From: Kocuria rosea subsp. polaris
GTDB taxonomy: Bacteria > Actinomycetota > Actinomycetes > Actinomycetales > Micrococcaceae
Direction of reading: 5' to 3'
Length of the DNA stretch: 64,000 nt
Assembly (NCBI GenBank): GCA_023896275.1
Contig: MLDA01000021.1
Coordinates: 1-64,000 of the forward strand
Position 1 is the first letter of the stretch, and the number at the start of each line of letters is the position of its first letter. A program made the translations under genes and the position numbers. The notes below the pieces were generated by a model, which saw only the letters and a list, made by a program, of their open reading frames with translations, was not told the origin of the DNA and made no database searches. This document shows, piece by piece, positions 37,854 through 45,852 of the stretch.

Positions 37854-38546
37854 ATGAGCCTGCCCAAGTACTACGAGCAGAAACTGCGCATCCTGGAGAT
37901 CATCGGGACGTCGTCGCCGGGCACGATGATCCCCACCGAGCGCGAGCTCGCGGAGCGGTTCGAGACCTCCCGAACCACCATTCGCAAGGCCATCGCCGAG
38001 CTCGTCGTCGAGGGACGACTCGAGCGCACGCAGGGGCGCGGCACGTTCGTAGCGGACCCGAAGAAGATCCACGTGCGGCAGATGACGTCCTTCAGCCAGG
38101 ACATGACCGGCTACAAGACCGACAGCATCGTCCTGGACCTCGAGCGCGTACCGGCCACCGAGGAGATGGCCGTGCACCTGGACGTGCCGGCCGGCTCGAC
38201 CGTCACCCGACTGCGCCGCCTCCGCCGGCAGGAGACCGAGCCGCTCGCCATCGAGACGGCCCACCTGCCCGGCGAGCTGCCGGGACTCGAGGCGGAGCTG
38301 GCCGAGCGCGGATCGCTCTACGCGACACTGCGGGAGGCGTTCGGGATCGACATCTCCGCCGCCGAGGACCACATCGAGACGGCCCTCGCGGCCGCCGGCG
38401 ACGCGGAGGTGCTCGGCGTCGACACGGGCCACCCGCTGCTACTGGTCCACCGCACCGCCTGGGACGAGCACGGCCGGGCCGCCGAGTGGACGCGCGGCCT
38501 GTTCCGCGGCGACCGCTTCCGGTTCATCGCGCGCATCAGCAAGTGA
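37854..38546 (+). CDS. GntR-family regulator, UTRA/HutC type (DasR/NagR-like)
   Basis: A 230-residue regulator: winged helix at about 5-70 (PTERELAERFETSRTTIRKAI) and a UTRA effector domain (about 85-225) with FSQDMTGYKT and the ETAHLPGELPG substrate loop. DasR/NagR proteins sense GlcN-6-P or GlcNAc-6-P. It is divergent from the nag operon, and dre-like sites lie between them, so it is probably the local nag repressor. GAGGAG precedes the ATG. Confidence 0.9.
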   Translation: MSLPKYYEQKLRILEIIGTSSPGTMIPTERELAERFETSRTTIRKAIAELVVEGRLERTQGRGTFVADPKKIHVRQMTSFSQDMTGYKTDSIVLDLERVPATEEMAVHLDVPAGSTVTRLRRLRRQETEPLAIETAHLPGELPGLEAELAERGSLYATLREAFGIDISAAEDHIETALAAAGDAEVLGVDTGHPLLLVHRTAWDEHGRAAEWTRGLFRGDRFRFIARISK

Positions 38547-38592
38547 GCACCGCTCACGGCCTACGCCCAGCAATCCTGCGTACCTTGTGGTC

Positions 38593-39417
38593 ATGACCGG
38601 TCTCGATCCTGCCGCCCGCCTGTGGGCACCGCGGCACCGCGGCTGGAAACTCGCCCACCACCTGCTGCCGGCCTTCGTCCTGGTCGCCGTGCTGCTCGGC
38701 GCAGGCATCTGGGGCCTCTCGGCCCAGGAATGGCTCATGTCCGCCCCCTTGCTCGCGCTCGGCGTGGGCGTCGGGTGGTCGATCGTGCGCGAGTACCGCC
38801 GCCGCCGCGGCGACGAACCACCGGAAACCGCCGCCGTCGTCACGTCCACGGGCCGCCGCGCGGCCACCCGCTTCGCGACGACCCGCGCCTCCGCCTACAC
38901 GGGCGGCCTCACCGTGGGCGTCGCCGTCGTCACGCTGATCAGCGCCTTCGCGCTGGGAGCGGACACGATCACCGAGTACGACGGCGCCACGCACCTGCTC
39001 CCGATCCTCGCCTCCGTCATGCTCCTGGGCGTGGGCCTGACCGTCATGATCGAGGGGATCCGGATGCTCAAGCTCTCGACCGAGCAGCGGCCCGGGGTCT
39101 ACCTGACGCGCAGCCGGATCGTGCTTGTGGGGCAGCAGCCGAGCACCGAGCTGTTCTGGAAGGACGTCACCAGCGTGCGCGCCGAGGACCCCGCCAAGCA
39201 CGGGCCGCTGGGCCAGCGCCGGCCGCTCGGCGAGCGCGGCCCGAGCCGGATCGTGGTGCGCCACCGCCCGGACGGCGGCACGGCCGAGGAGCGCATGACG
39301 ATCCTCGTCCAGTACCTCACGTGCGACCCGAACCTGCTGCTCGCGGCGATCGAGCACTACGCCGCGGAGCCGGCGGATCGGCCCAAGCTGGGCACGGACG
39401 AGGCGCTGGCCTCCTGA
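38593..39417 (+). CDS. Membrane protein with C-terminal PH-like region, unknown function
   Basis: A 274-residue protein with about four hydrophobic segments (roughly 25-60, 100-118 and 130-155), followed by a soluble C-terminal half with SRIVLVGQQPSTELFWKDVTSV and ILVQYLTCDPNLLLAAIEHY, which resembles bacterial PH-like membrane proteins of Micrococcales. I cannot name a function. The ATG at 38593 has no ribosome site; TACCTT at 38581-38586 lies 6 nt ahead and could give a leaderless message. A GTG at 38587 is also in frame. Confidence 0.72.
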   Translation: MTGLDPAARLWAPRHRGWKLAHHLLPAFVLVAVLLGAGIWGLSAQEWLMSAPLLALGVGVGWSIVREYRRRRGDEPPETAAVVTSTGRRAATRFATTRASAYTGGLTVGVAVVTLISAFALGADTITEYDGATHLLPILASVMLLGVGLTVMIEGIRMLKLSTEQRPGVYLTRSRIVLVGQQPSTELFWKDVTSVRAEDPAKHGPLGQRRPLGERGPSRIVVRHRPDGGTAEERMTILVQYLTCDPNLLLAAIEHYAAEPADRPKLGTDEALAS

Positions 39418-39472
39418 CTCACCCCGACGGCGCGGACCTCGACACCTGAGAGGTGACGCCTGAAAGTCATCG

Positions 39473-39501
39473 TTCACAAATACGACGACCTCGGTTAGCA
39501 T
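39473..39501 (+). promoter_or_regulatory. Promoter of the UshA-type gene
   Basis: TTCACA (39473-39478) and TAGCAT (39496-39501) are separated by 17 bp, about 105 bp before the start codon. The interval 39418-39605 holds no gene. Confidence 0.5.
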
Positions 39502-39605
39502 CGATTCGTACACCCTGTGCGCGCGGTCACGTTCTGTTCATCAGCTCGCAACGTCCGTTCGCTTTGATGGTGTCCTGACTTTCATCCACTCCACCGGGGG
39601 ACTTC

Positions 39606-41600
39606 ATGCCCAAACGCACAGCCGGTCGCGCCTCGACGCGCTCCGGACTCACTCGCACAGCCGGGGCGGCGGCAGTTGCCGCGCTCGGCACCGCACTGCT
39701 GGCACCGATGGCGAACGCCGCCGTCGTACCGGTCGAGATCGACCTGATCGCCATCAATGACTTCCACGGCCGTATCTCCGAGGACCTGTTCAACGGCAGC
39801 GTCGGTGCGGCCGCGATCGGCACCGCCGTGAAGGCCTTCGAGGCGGAGAACCCGAACACCTTGTTCGTCTCCGCGGGCGACAACATCGGCGCGTCGACCT
39901 TCGAGTCGATGTCCCAGGAGGACAACCCGACGATCGACGCCCTCGGGGCTGCCGGCCTCTCGGTCTCCAGCGTCGGCAACCACGAGTTCGACCGCGGTTT
40001 CGACGACCTCGCCGGCCGCGTCGTCGACCGCTGGGCCGCCTCGACCGGCCTGCCCGGCGGCGACCTGACGCTCGGCGCCAACGTCTACACGAAGGGCACC
40101 ACCGAACCCGCCCTGCAGGAGTACGCGATCCGCGAGTTCGACGGCGTGAGCGTCGGCTTCATCGGCACCGTCACCGAGCAGACCGGCACGCTGGTCTCCC
40201 CCGACGGCATCGCCGACATCGAGTTCGGCAGCCAGGTCGAGGCCGTCAACCGCGTCTCCGCCCAGCTTTCGGACGGCGACGACGCCAACGGCGAGGCCGA
40301 CGTGATCGTGGTCCTGACGCACGACGGCGCCGAGACCGAGGACTGCTCCGCGGTCGCCTCGGCCCAGACCGGCTACGGCAACCTGATCCGCAACGCGTCC
40401 CCGGAAGTCGACGCGTTCTTCTCCGGCCACACCCACATGGGTTACGCCTGCCAGATCCCGGGACCGGACGGGACGAACCGCGCCGTGCTCCAGGGCAACG
40501 ACTACGGCAGCACGTTCAGCCACGTCAGCCTCTCGGTCGACCCCGTGACGGGCGACGTCGTGGATTCCGCCGCCGCACTTGTCAATCTGGCGGAGCGCGG
40601 CTACGAACCCGACCCGGAGATCCAGGCGATCGTCGACGAGGCGGTCGCACAGGCGGAGATCGTCGGCGGGCGCGAGCTCGGCAAGATCTCGGACGACATC
40701 CTGCGCGGCGGAACGGTGCCCGGCGATGACCGCGGCGTCGAGTCCACGCTCGGCAACCTGGTCGCCGACATCCACCTGTGGGCGACGTCCAACGACTCCT
40801 ACGCGGGCGAGCCGGCCGTCATGGCCTTCATGAACCCGGGCGGTTTGCGTGCCGACCTCCTCTACGGCGAGGACGGCGTGGTGACCTTCAAGGAGGCCGC
40901 CGACGTCCAGCCGTTCGCGAACACGCTGATCACGATGGACCTGACCGGCGCGCAGGTCAAGGCCGTGCTCGAGGAGCAGTGGCAGCCGGGCAATGACCGG
41001 CCGAAGCTGCACCTGGGCATCTCCGAGGGCCTGCAGTACTGGTACGACGACGAGGCCGCCCACGGCGAGCACGTCACCGCCATCGAGTTCGGCGGCGAGC
41101 CGCTGGACATGGCGGCGACCTACCGGGTCGTGACGAACTCGTTCCTGGCCTCCGGCGGCGACAACTTCACCACGTTCGCGGCGGGGACGAACCGCGCCGA
41201 CTCCGGCCAGGTCGACATCGACGCCACCGTCGCCTACTTCGGTGCCCACGACGTCGTCGACCCGGCCCCGCTCGGCCGCGCGGCAGTGGCCGAGGAGTCG
41301 ACTCCCACGCCGACTCCGACGCCGGATCCGACCGAAGAACCGACGGAAGAGCCCAGCGAGGAGCCGACGCCGAGTGAGGCGCCGACCACGGAACCCAGCG
41401 AATCGGCCAAGCCCACCGAGGCCACCGCGGACCCCACCAGCGAGCCGACCACCGACGCCCCGAGCAGCCAGCCCGCGGACGACGGCGAGCTCGCCAAGAC
41501 CGGTGCCACCACCGCGTGGCTGGTCGGTGCGGGATCGCTGCTGCTGGTGCTCGGCATCGTGCTGATGATGCTGCGCCGCAACCCGGCGGCGAAGCACTAA
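39606..41600 (+). CDS. Surface-anchored UshA-type 5'-nucleotidase / bifunctional metallophosphatase
   Basis: A 664-residue secreted enzyme that dephosphorylates nucleotides outside the cell. Order: signal peptide (about 1-38, cleavage near ANA), calcineurin-like phosphatase domain (about 45-290; AINDFHGRI, SAGDNIGAS, GNHEFDRG, SGHTH), 5'-nucleotidase C domain (about 330-540; FMNPGGLRADLLYGE, TNSFLASGGDNF), a Pro/Thr/Glu-rich wall-spanning linker (about 560-620), and a sorting signal LAKTG followed by a hydrophobic helix and RRNPAAKH. LAxTG is the variant used by class E sortases of high-GC actinobacteria. Confidence 0.93.
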   Translation: MPKRTAGRASTRSGLTRTAGAAAVAALGTALLAPMANAAVVPVEIDLIAINDFHGRISEDLFNGSVGAAAIGTAVKAFEAENPNTLFVSAGDNIGASTFESMSQEDNPTIDALGAAGLSVSSVGNHEFDRGFDDLAGRVVDRWAASTGLPGGDLTLGANVYTKGTTEPALQEYAIREFDGVSVGFIGTVTEQTGTLVSPDGIADIEFGSQVEAVNRVSAQLSDGDDANGEADVIVVLTHDGAETEDCSAVASAQTGYGNLIRNASPEVDAFFSGHTHMGYACQIPGPDGTNRAVLQGNDYGSTFSHVSLSVDPVTGDVVDSAAALVNLAERGYEPDPEIQAIVDEAVAQAEIVGGRELGKISDDILRGGTVPGDDRGVESTLGNLVADIHLWATSNDSYAGEPAVMAFMNPGGLRADLLYGEDGVVTFKEAADVQPFANTLITMDLTGAQVKAVLEEQWQPGNDRPKLHLGISEGLQYWYDDEAAHGEHVTAIEFGGEPLDMAATYRVVTNSFLASGGDNFTTFAAGTNRADSGQVDIDATVAYFGAHDVVDPAPLGRAAVAEESTPTPTPTPDPTEEPTEEPSEEPTPSEAPTTEPSESAKPTEATADPTSEPTTDAPSSQPADDGELAKTGATTAWLVGAGSLLLVLGIVLMMLRRNPAAKH

Positions 41601-41610
41601 CCCGACGCAC

Positions 41611-41662
41611 CGCCGACGGCGGGCGGGAGGCCACCACAGTGGTCCCCCGCCCGCCGTCGGCG
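41611..41662 (+). terminator. Terminator of the UshA-type gene
   Basis: A 17-bp GC-only-like stem (CGCCGACGGCGGGCGGG and complement) with an inner CCAC/GTGG pair in its loop, 10 bp after the stop. Confidence 0.88.
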
Positions 41663-41685
41663 CGTTCCCGGTACTGTTGAACGCG

Positions 41686-42066
41686 ATGAACAACGACGAA
41701 TCCTCACGCGGCTGGCTCGCCGAACGCCTGCTGCCCGGCGGCACCGAACCGGACCCCCGGTTCACGCTCGCCAACGAGCGCACCTTCCTGGCGTGGATCC
41801 GCACGTCGCTCGCGTTCCTCGCCGGCGGCATCGCGCTCGAGGCGTTCGCCCTGGACCTCTTCAACGACGAGTTCCGACGCGGCCTGGCCGCCTTCATCAT
41901 CTGCGTCGGCCTGCTGATCGCGCTCGGCGCGGGCGTGCGCTGGCTGCGCGTCGAGCACCGGATGCGTCAGCGCAAGCCGCTCCCGTTGCCGCTCATCGTG
42001 CCGCTGCTCGGCCTGAGTTCTGCGTTCGCGGCGGCGACCATCCTCGTCGTCCTGGCCCTGGAGTAG
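41686..42066 (+). CDS. DUF202 membrane protein (YidH-like)
   Basis: A 126-residue inner-membrane protein with three hydrophobic segments and the DUF202 signature LANERTFLAWIRTSLAFLAGG. Function of the family is unknown. TACTGT at 41672-41677 lies 8 nt before the ATG with no ribosome site, so the message may be leaderless. It is followed two bases later by a second DUF202 gene; such pairs are common. Confidence 0.88.
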   Translation: MNNDESSRGWLAERLLPGGTEPDPRFTLANERTFLAWIRTSLAFLAGGIALEAFALDLFNDEFRRGLAAFIICVGLLIALGAGVRWLRVEHRMRQRKPLPLPLIVPLLGLSSAFAAATILVVLALE

Positions 42067-42068
42067 CC

Positions 42069-42422
42069 GTGCCGGACGCGCCCGCTCCCCCGCCCACCCC
42101 GACGTACCACGGCGACCCGGGCCTGCAGCCCGAGCGCACCATCCTCTCGTGGGGGCGCACGATGCTCTCGATCACCGTCGTCGGCGCCGTATTCCTGCGC
42201 TGGCTGCCGCACTACGGCGGCTGGATGGTCGCGCTCGCCGTGGCGGCGTCCGTCGTCGCACTCTCGATCTACGTGACCCAGCGTCTGCGTTACCGGCGGC
42301 AGGCGGGCGGCATCCGCGAGGAGGCGCTGCAGGCGGACGTCGTGGCCATCCTCGGCACGACGGCGGCCGTCGCCGCCCTCGGGGTCCTCGGCATCGTTGC
42401 CGTGCTCGCCACGACGCCCTGA
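42069..42422 (+). CDS. DUF202 membrane protein, second of pair
   Basis: A 117-residue protein with the same fold: GLQPERTILSWGRTMLSI followed by three hydrophobic segments. It starts with GTG two bases after the preceding stop. It probably pairs with the first DUF202 protein in the membrane. Function unknown. Confidence 0.82.
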   Translation: MPDAPAPPPTPTYHGDPGLQPERTILSWGRTMLSITVVGAVFLRWLPHYGGWMVALAVAASVVALSIYVTQRLRYRRQAGGIREEALQADVVAILGTTAAVAALGVLGIVAVLATTP

Positions 42423-42493
42423 CCGACGCGCGTGCGCCGCGGTTACCGTGCGGTAGTCTCCGTGGGAGACACGCATCGACGAAGGAGAACTTC

Positions 42494-42937
42494 ATGGGCA
42501 TCTGGTTCGGGTCCCCGGACGTCGCCGATCTCGCGGTGCTCGGCGCCGGGACGCTGAGCGAGCACATCGGCATCGAATTCACGCACGTCGGCGAGGAGAC
42601 GATCGCCGCGTCGATGCCCGTGGACCCGCGCACGGTCCAGCCGGCCGGTGTCCTGCACGGCGGCGCGTCGGTGGTCCTCGCGGAGACACTCGCCTCGGTC
42701 GGCGGCCACCTCACGGTCGACCCCGAACGCTTCCAGGTCTTCGGCCAGGAGATCAACGCGAACCACGTGCGCCCCGGCCTGCCGGGCACGCGCGTTCACG
42801 GCACGGCCGCGCCGCTCGCGATCGGTCGCCGCTCCCAGGTGTGGGAGGTCAAGATCGTGAACGACGACGGCAAGCTCGTCTGCGTCTCGCGCTGCACGCT
42901 CGCGGTGGTCCCGACCGACCGGTCTGACCGCGCATGA
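42494..42937 (+). CDS. Hotdog-fold thioesterase (PaaI/DHNA-CoA thioesterase-like)
   Basis: A 147-residue acyl-CoA thioesterase: TVQPAGVLHGGASVVLAETLAS carries the catalytic loop, followed by GQEINANHVRPG. This form resembles MenI/EntH-like enzymes; a menaquinone role is possible but no men genes are nearby. GAAGGAG precedes the ATG and TAGTCT at 42454-42459 may be its -10 box. Its stop overlaps the next gene by four bases. Confidence 0.88.
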   Translation: MGIWFGSPDVADLAVLGAGTLSEHIGIEFTHVGEETIAASMPVDPRTVQPAGVLHGGASVVLAETLASVGGHLTVDPERFQVFGQEINANHVRPGLPGTRVHGTAAPLAIGRRSQVWEVKIVNDDGKLVCVSRCTLAVVPTDRSDRA

Positions 42938-43674
42938 CGGCGCGGCCTGCTCGGCGGATTCTGCGCTGGACCGCCGGCCTGCTCGGCGGTCTCCTTGTGG
43001 TGGCGGCCGCCGGGATCGTCATCTGGAGCCAGACCGGCGTCTACGCCGCGGAAGACGACGCGGTCGCCTCAGTGCGATCGAATCCGGCGATCGCCGTCAC
43101 CGAAGACCGGGGCCAGTTGGTCCTCGCCCCTGCCGACGGGGGCAGCGGCGTCGGACTGGTGTTCATTCCCGGGGCGAAGGTCGAGCCGTGGTCCTACGCC
43201 GCGAAGCTCCAAGACCTCGTCGCTGAGGAGGGGCTGACCGTCGTCGTCACCCACCCGTGGCTGAATCTGGCCTTCTTCGACCCGCGGCCGCTGGACTCGT
43301 TCACCTCCAGCGCAGCCGGCGTACATTCCTGGTTCGTCGGTGGGCACTCCCTGGGCGGCGTGCGCGCCTGCCAGCTCGCCCCAGACGCCGACGGCCTCAT
43401 CCTCTTCGCGTCCTACTGCGCGACGGATCTGAGCACTCAGGACGTCCCAGTACTCAGCATCGCCGGCTCCGCGGACGGACTCTCGACGCCACAGAAGATC
43501 GCGGCATCCCGCGCGACATTGCCGACAGACGCTGTGCTCGTCGAAATACCTGAGGCTGCCCACTCATCCTTCGGGGACTACGGCCCCCAGGCAGGCGACG
43601 GCGTACCGGGCATCGACGACGCGTCGATGACCGCGGAGATCACGGAGCTGGTCAGCGACTTCGTCGCGCCCTAG
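42934..43674 (+). CDS. Membrane-anchored alpha/beta hydrolase
   Basis: A 246-residue protein with an N-terminal hydrophobic segment (about 12-32) that is a signal anchor or signal peptide, followed by an alpha/beta hydrolase domain. The nucleophile elbow is GGHSLGGVRA, and IPEAAHSSFG offers the catalytic histidine. It resembles dienelactone-hydrolase-like secreted proteins of actinobacteria; substrate unknown. The ATG overlaps the thioesterase stop (ATGA). Confidence 0.8.
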   Translation: MTARPARRILRWTAGLLGGLLVVAAAGIVIWSQTGVYAAEDDAVASVRSNPAIAVTEDRGQLVLAPADGGSGVGLVFIPGAKVEPWSYAAKLQDLVAEEGLTVVVTHPWLNLAFFDPRPLDSFTSSAAGVHSWFVGGHSLGGVRACQLAPDADGLILFASYCATDLSTQDVPVLSIAGSADGLSTPQKIAASRATLPTDAVLVEIPEAAHSSFGDYGPQAGDGVPGIDDASMTAEITELVSDFVAP

Positions 43675-43854
43675 ACCCGCGCCCGGGCCGAGCAGACTGC
43701 CCCGAACAGGCTGCCAAGTCTCAAGATTTTGCAATCTTTGGCTTCCTCGAACAACGTCCATCGTCCACGCTGCCCTAGGCTGGCGTGCTGTTCGCCCCGC
43801 CGACCGCTCGTGGCCCCCGGGGCATTTCTACGTGCCTTTGGGGAGGACACGCTC

Positions 43855-44643
43855 ATGAATCTCAGCACTCCAACTCATGCCGGTTCGGGCCAGGGACTAG
43901 CCCGCCGCTCGGTCGTCACCGCAGCCGCCTGGTCAGTGCCCGTCATCGCCGCAGCCGTCGCCGCGCCCATGGCGGCCGCATCCGGCACCAACACGTCGTG
44001 TGCCGTGATCCCGGTCGGCGGCTTCGAGGTCATCGGCGGCAGCCTCAGCAGCAATGGGTCCATCGGGTCCTCGCCGGAGACCGACGGCAACTTCGGCACG
44101 GGCTGGACCCCCGCCAAGGAGCCGGCCGGCGATTGGTCCACCGGCTTCACGCAGACGGACTTCGCCGTCGCCCCGGCACCGGCCAGTTGGTGGCAGGGCG
44201 GCGGCGAGGTCGCCGAACCGGGCTTCCTCTCCCTCGACGACCACGACAACACCGACGGCGCCTCGCAGGAGCCGGTCACCGTAGCCCTGCAGTTCGCCGT
44301 CGACGTGACGGCCGGAACCACCTACGACTTCGTGCTTCCGATCTACACCGCGGCCGGATACCTGGGCACCCAGCACCTGGACGTCTCCATTACGGGCGCG
44401 GGCGTCTCCCTGCCCGGGGTCGTGCAAGGCTACGTGGGCAACAAGTCCATCTCGGTGGTCCCCGCCGCGGTCGACGGATACTCCGCGCTGGGCGCATCGC
44501 AGACGCCGGCCGTCTCGTTCACCCCCACCTCGAGCGGCCTCGTCTTCTTCGCCTACACCTTCACGCTGTCCTACGTCAGCGGCGGCGCACGGCAGAATGC
44601 CGACATGCTGGTCCAGGCGCCTCAGCTGACCAGCTGCGCCTGA
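43855..44643 (+). CDS. Secreted protein with Tat-type signal, unknown function
   Basis: A 262-residue protein with a twin-arginine N-terminus (LARRSVVTAAAWSVPVI, Arg 17-18) and Ala-rich hydrophobic region ending near APMAAASG. The mature part is rich in Gly, Ser, Thr and aromatics and has beta-rich character, with two cysteines far apart (near residue 46 and the C-terminus). I do not recognise a domain. GGGAGG precedes the ATG. Signals of this kind are typical of Micrococcales surface proteins. Confidence 0.75.
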   Translation: MNLSTPTHAGSGQGLARRSVVTAAAWSVPVIAAAVAAPMAAASGTNTSCAVIPVGGFEVIGGSLSSNGSIGSSPETDGNFGTGWTPAKEPAGDWSTGFTQTDFAVAPAPASWWQGGGEVAEPGFLSLDDHDNTDGASQEPVTVALQFAVDVTAGTTYDFVLPIYTAAGYLGTQHLDVSITGAGVSLPGVVQGYVGNKSISVVPAAVDGYSALGASQTPAVSFTPTSSGLVFFAYTFTLSYVSGGARQNADMLVQAPQLTSCA

Positions 44644-44652
44644 TCCATCGCT

Positions 44653-44688
44653 GTCTTCCATCCTCCGCAGTCGCGGGGTATGGAAGAC
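44653..44688 (+). terminator. Hairpin between the secreted protein and SelW-like genes
   Basis: GTCTTCCAT (44653-44661) and ATGGAAGAC (44680-44688) pair perfectly, with an inner CCGC/GCGG stem. It lies 9 bp after the preceding stop and ends only 7 bp before the next start codon, so it may terminate the first gene and also cover the start region of the second. No U-run. Confidence 0.6.
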
Positions 44689-44695
44689 TCTGGCC

Positions 44696-45010
44696 ATGGC
44701 TAATTCGCGCATCGTCATCACCTACTGCACCCAATGCAAGTGGCTGCTGCGCGCCCAGTGGTATCAGGGCGAACTGCTCCAGACGTTCTCCGAGGAACTC
44801 GGCGAGGTCGCTCTGGCCCCGACGACGGGCGGCGTCTTCCGCGTCGACGTCGACAACGTGCCCGTCTGGAACCGCAAGCGCGACGGCGGGTTCCCCGACG
44901 TCGCCGAGCTCAAGCGGCGAGTGCGCGACGTCGTCGCGCCGCACAAGCACCTGGGCCACATCGACCGCGTGACGCTCGGGGACCCCGAGGACTTCGACGA
45001 CCTGAACTGA
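44696..45010 (+). CDS. SelT/SelW/SelH-family thioredoxin-fold protein
   Basis: A 104-residue Rdx-type selenoprotein homologue with cysteine in place of selenocysteine: redox motif CTQC at residues 11-14 in TYCTQCKW, and a Trp-Asn and Lys-rich segment (VPVWNRKRDGGFPDV) as in the family. Probably a small cytoplasmic thiol redox protein; its partners are unknown. No clear ribosome site. It is convergent to the following membrane gene. Confidence 0.83.
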   Translation: MANSRIVITYCTQCKWLLRAQWYQGELLQTFSEELGEVALAPTTGGVFRVDVDNVPVWNRKRDGGFPDVAELKRRVRDVVAPHKHLGHIDRVTLGDPEDFDDLN

Positions 45011-45028
45011 CCTCCGCCTGCGCCCGCG

Positions 45029-45790
45029 CTATCCCGCGAGGGCCAGGGCGGCCGCGGAGCCGAGCCCCAGGAGCCCGACGACGGGTGTCCAGTAGCGGTC
45101 GTCGGCGCGGGCGAATCCGGTGTTCCGCACGCGCTTGGTGATGCCCACGTAGCGGCCCTCGCCGACGACGCGCACGGCGAGGACCACCAGCGCCGCGATC
45201 GCACACCAACGCCAGAGCGACCACTCCGCCCCGAGGGCAAGCGCCGTCACCACGACCACGTACGCCGCGAGCGCTCCCGCAACGGCAAGCGTGGCGCCGC
45301 GCCCCGGGCGTCCCAGCGGCTCCCGGCTCCCGAGTGCCTGCGGCAGCGCGTCTTGGAGCCCGCGCCGCACGCCGGTCGCCCAGGCGACGTGGAACCCTGC
45401 AGCGACGACCGCCGCCCCTGCGGCCACCACGACGACGGCGATCAGCAGCGCCGGTGGCAGCGCCCCGGCGGCCCCGAGGGCGAGCACCCCCGCGGCCGTG
45501 AACAGCGGCCACGCCAGATGACCGGGCATGCAGGCGTGAATCGCCACGGCGGAGAACAGGCAGACCAGCCCGAACGCGACGCCGACCGGCAACCCGAGCA
45601 GCGCCGCGGAGAGGCCCCACCACGCCAGCGAGGTCAGGTGCCAGGCCGCGCGCAGCAGGCGCTGGGCCGTGCGCCGGCTGAGCGCGAGCTCCCACGATCC
45701 GGCGAAGAGCGGACGCAACACGATCCGTTCGCCGAGGATCGAGTGCAGGACCCCGACCAGGATGAGCAGTACGGCAGCGGCGGTATTCAT
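45029..45790 (-). CDS. Integral membrane protein, DUF3995-like
   Basis: A 253-residue protein with about seven hydrophobic segments. Its end (VGITKRVRNTGFARADDRYWTPV) resembles the DUF3995 C-terminal signature. Function unknown. The ATG at 45790 follows GGAGGG and begins the natural membrane N-terminus; the open frame upstream runs through the operator region. It is divergent from a TetR gene and shares its two operators, so it is probably the TetR target. Confidence 0.72.
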   Translation of the reverse strand: MNTAAAVLLILVGVLHSILGERIVLRPLFAGSWELALSRRTAQRLLRAAWHLTSLAWWGLSAALLGLPVGVAFGLVCLFSAVAIHACMPGHLAWPLFTAAGVLALGAAGALPPALLIAVVVVAAGAAVVAAGFHVAWATGVRRGLQDALPQALGSREPLGRPGRGATLAVAGALAAYVVVVTALALGAEWSLWRWCAIAALVVLAVRVVGEGRYVGITKRVRNTGFARADDRYWTPVVGLLGLGSAAALALAG

Positions 45791-45799
45791 CGGACCCTC

Positions 45800-45852
45800 C
45801 ATACGGTGACGTATGTTCACCGTAGCCATACGGTGGCGTATGGTCAAGGTTA
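45800..45852. promoter_or_regulatory. Two tandem TetR operators and leaderless tetR promoter
   Basis: CATACG-GTGA-CGTATG (45800-45815) and CCATACG-GTGG-CGTATGG (45826-45843) are two perfect inverted repeats, 27 bp centre to centre. TATGGT (45839-45844), inside the second, is the likely -10 box and lies 7 nt before the tetR ATG. A bound repressor would block both its own gene and the divergent membrane gene. Confidence 0.75.

Noticed and set aside
39582-41900. 772-codon frame opposite the UshA-type gene
   Set aside because: Shadow; the Gly/Arg-rich sequence has no fold-like pattern.
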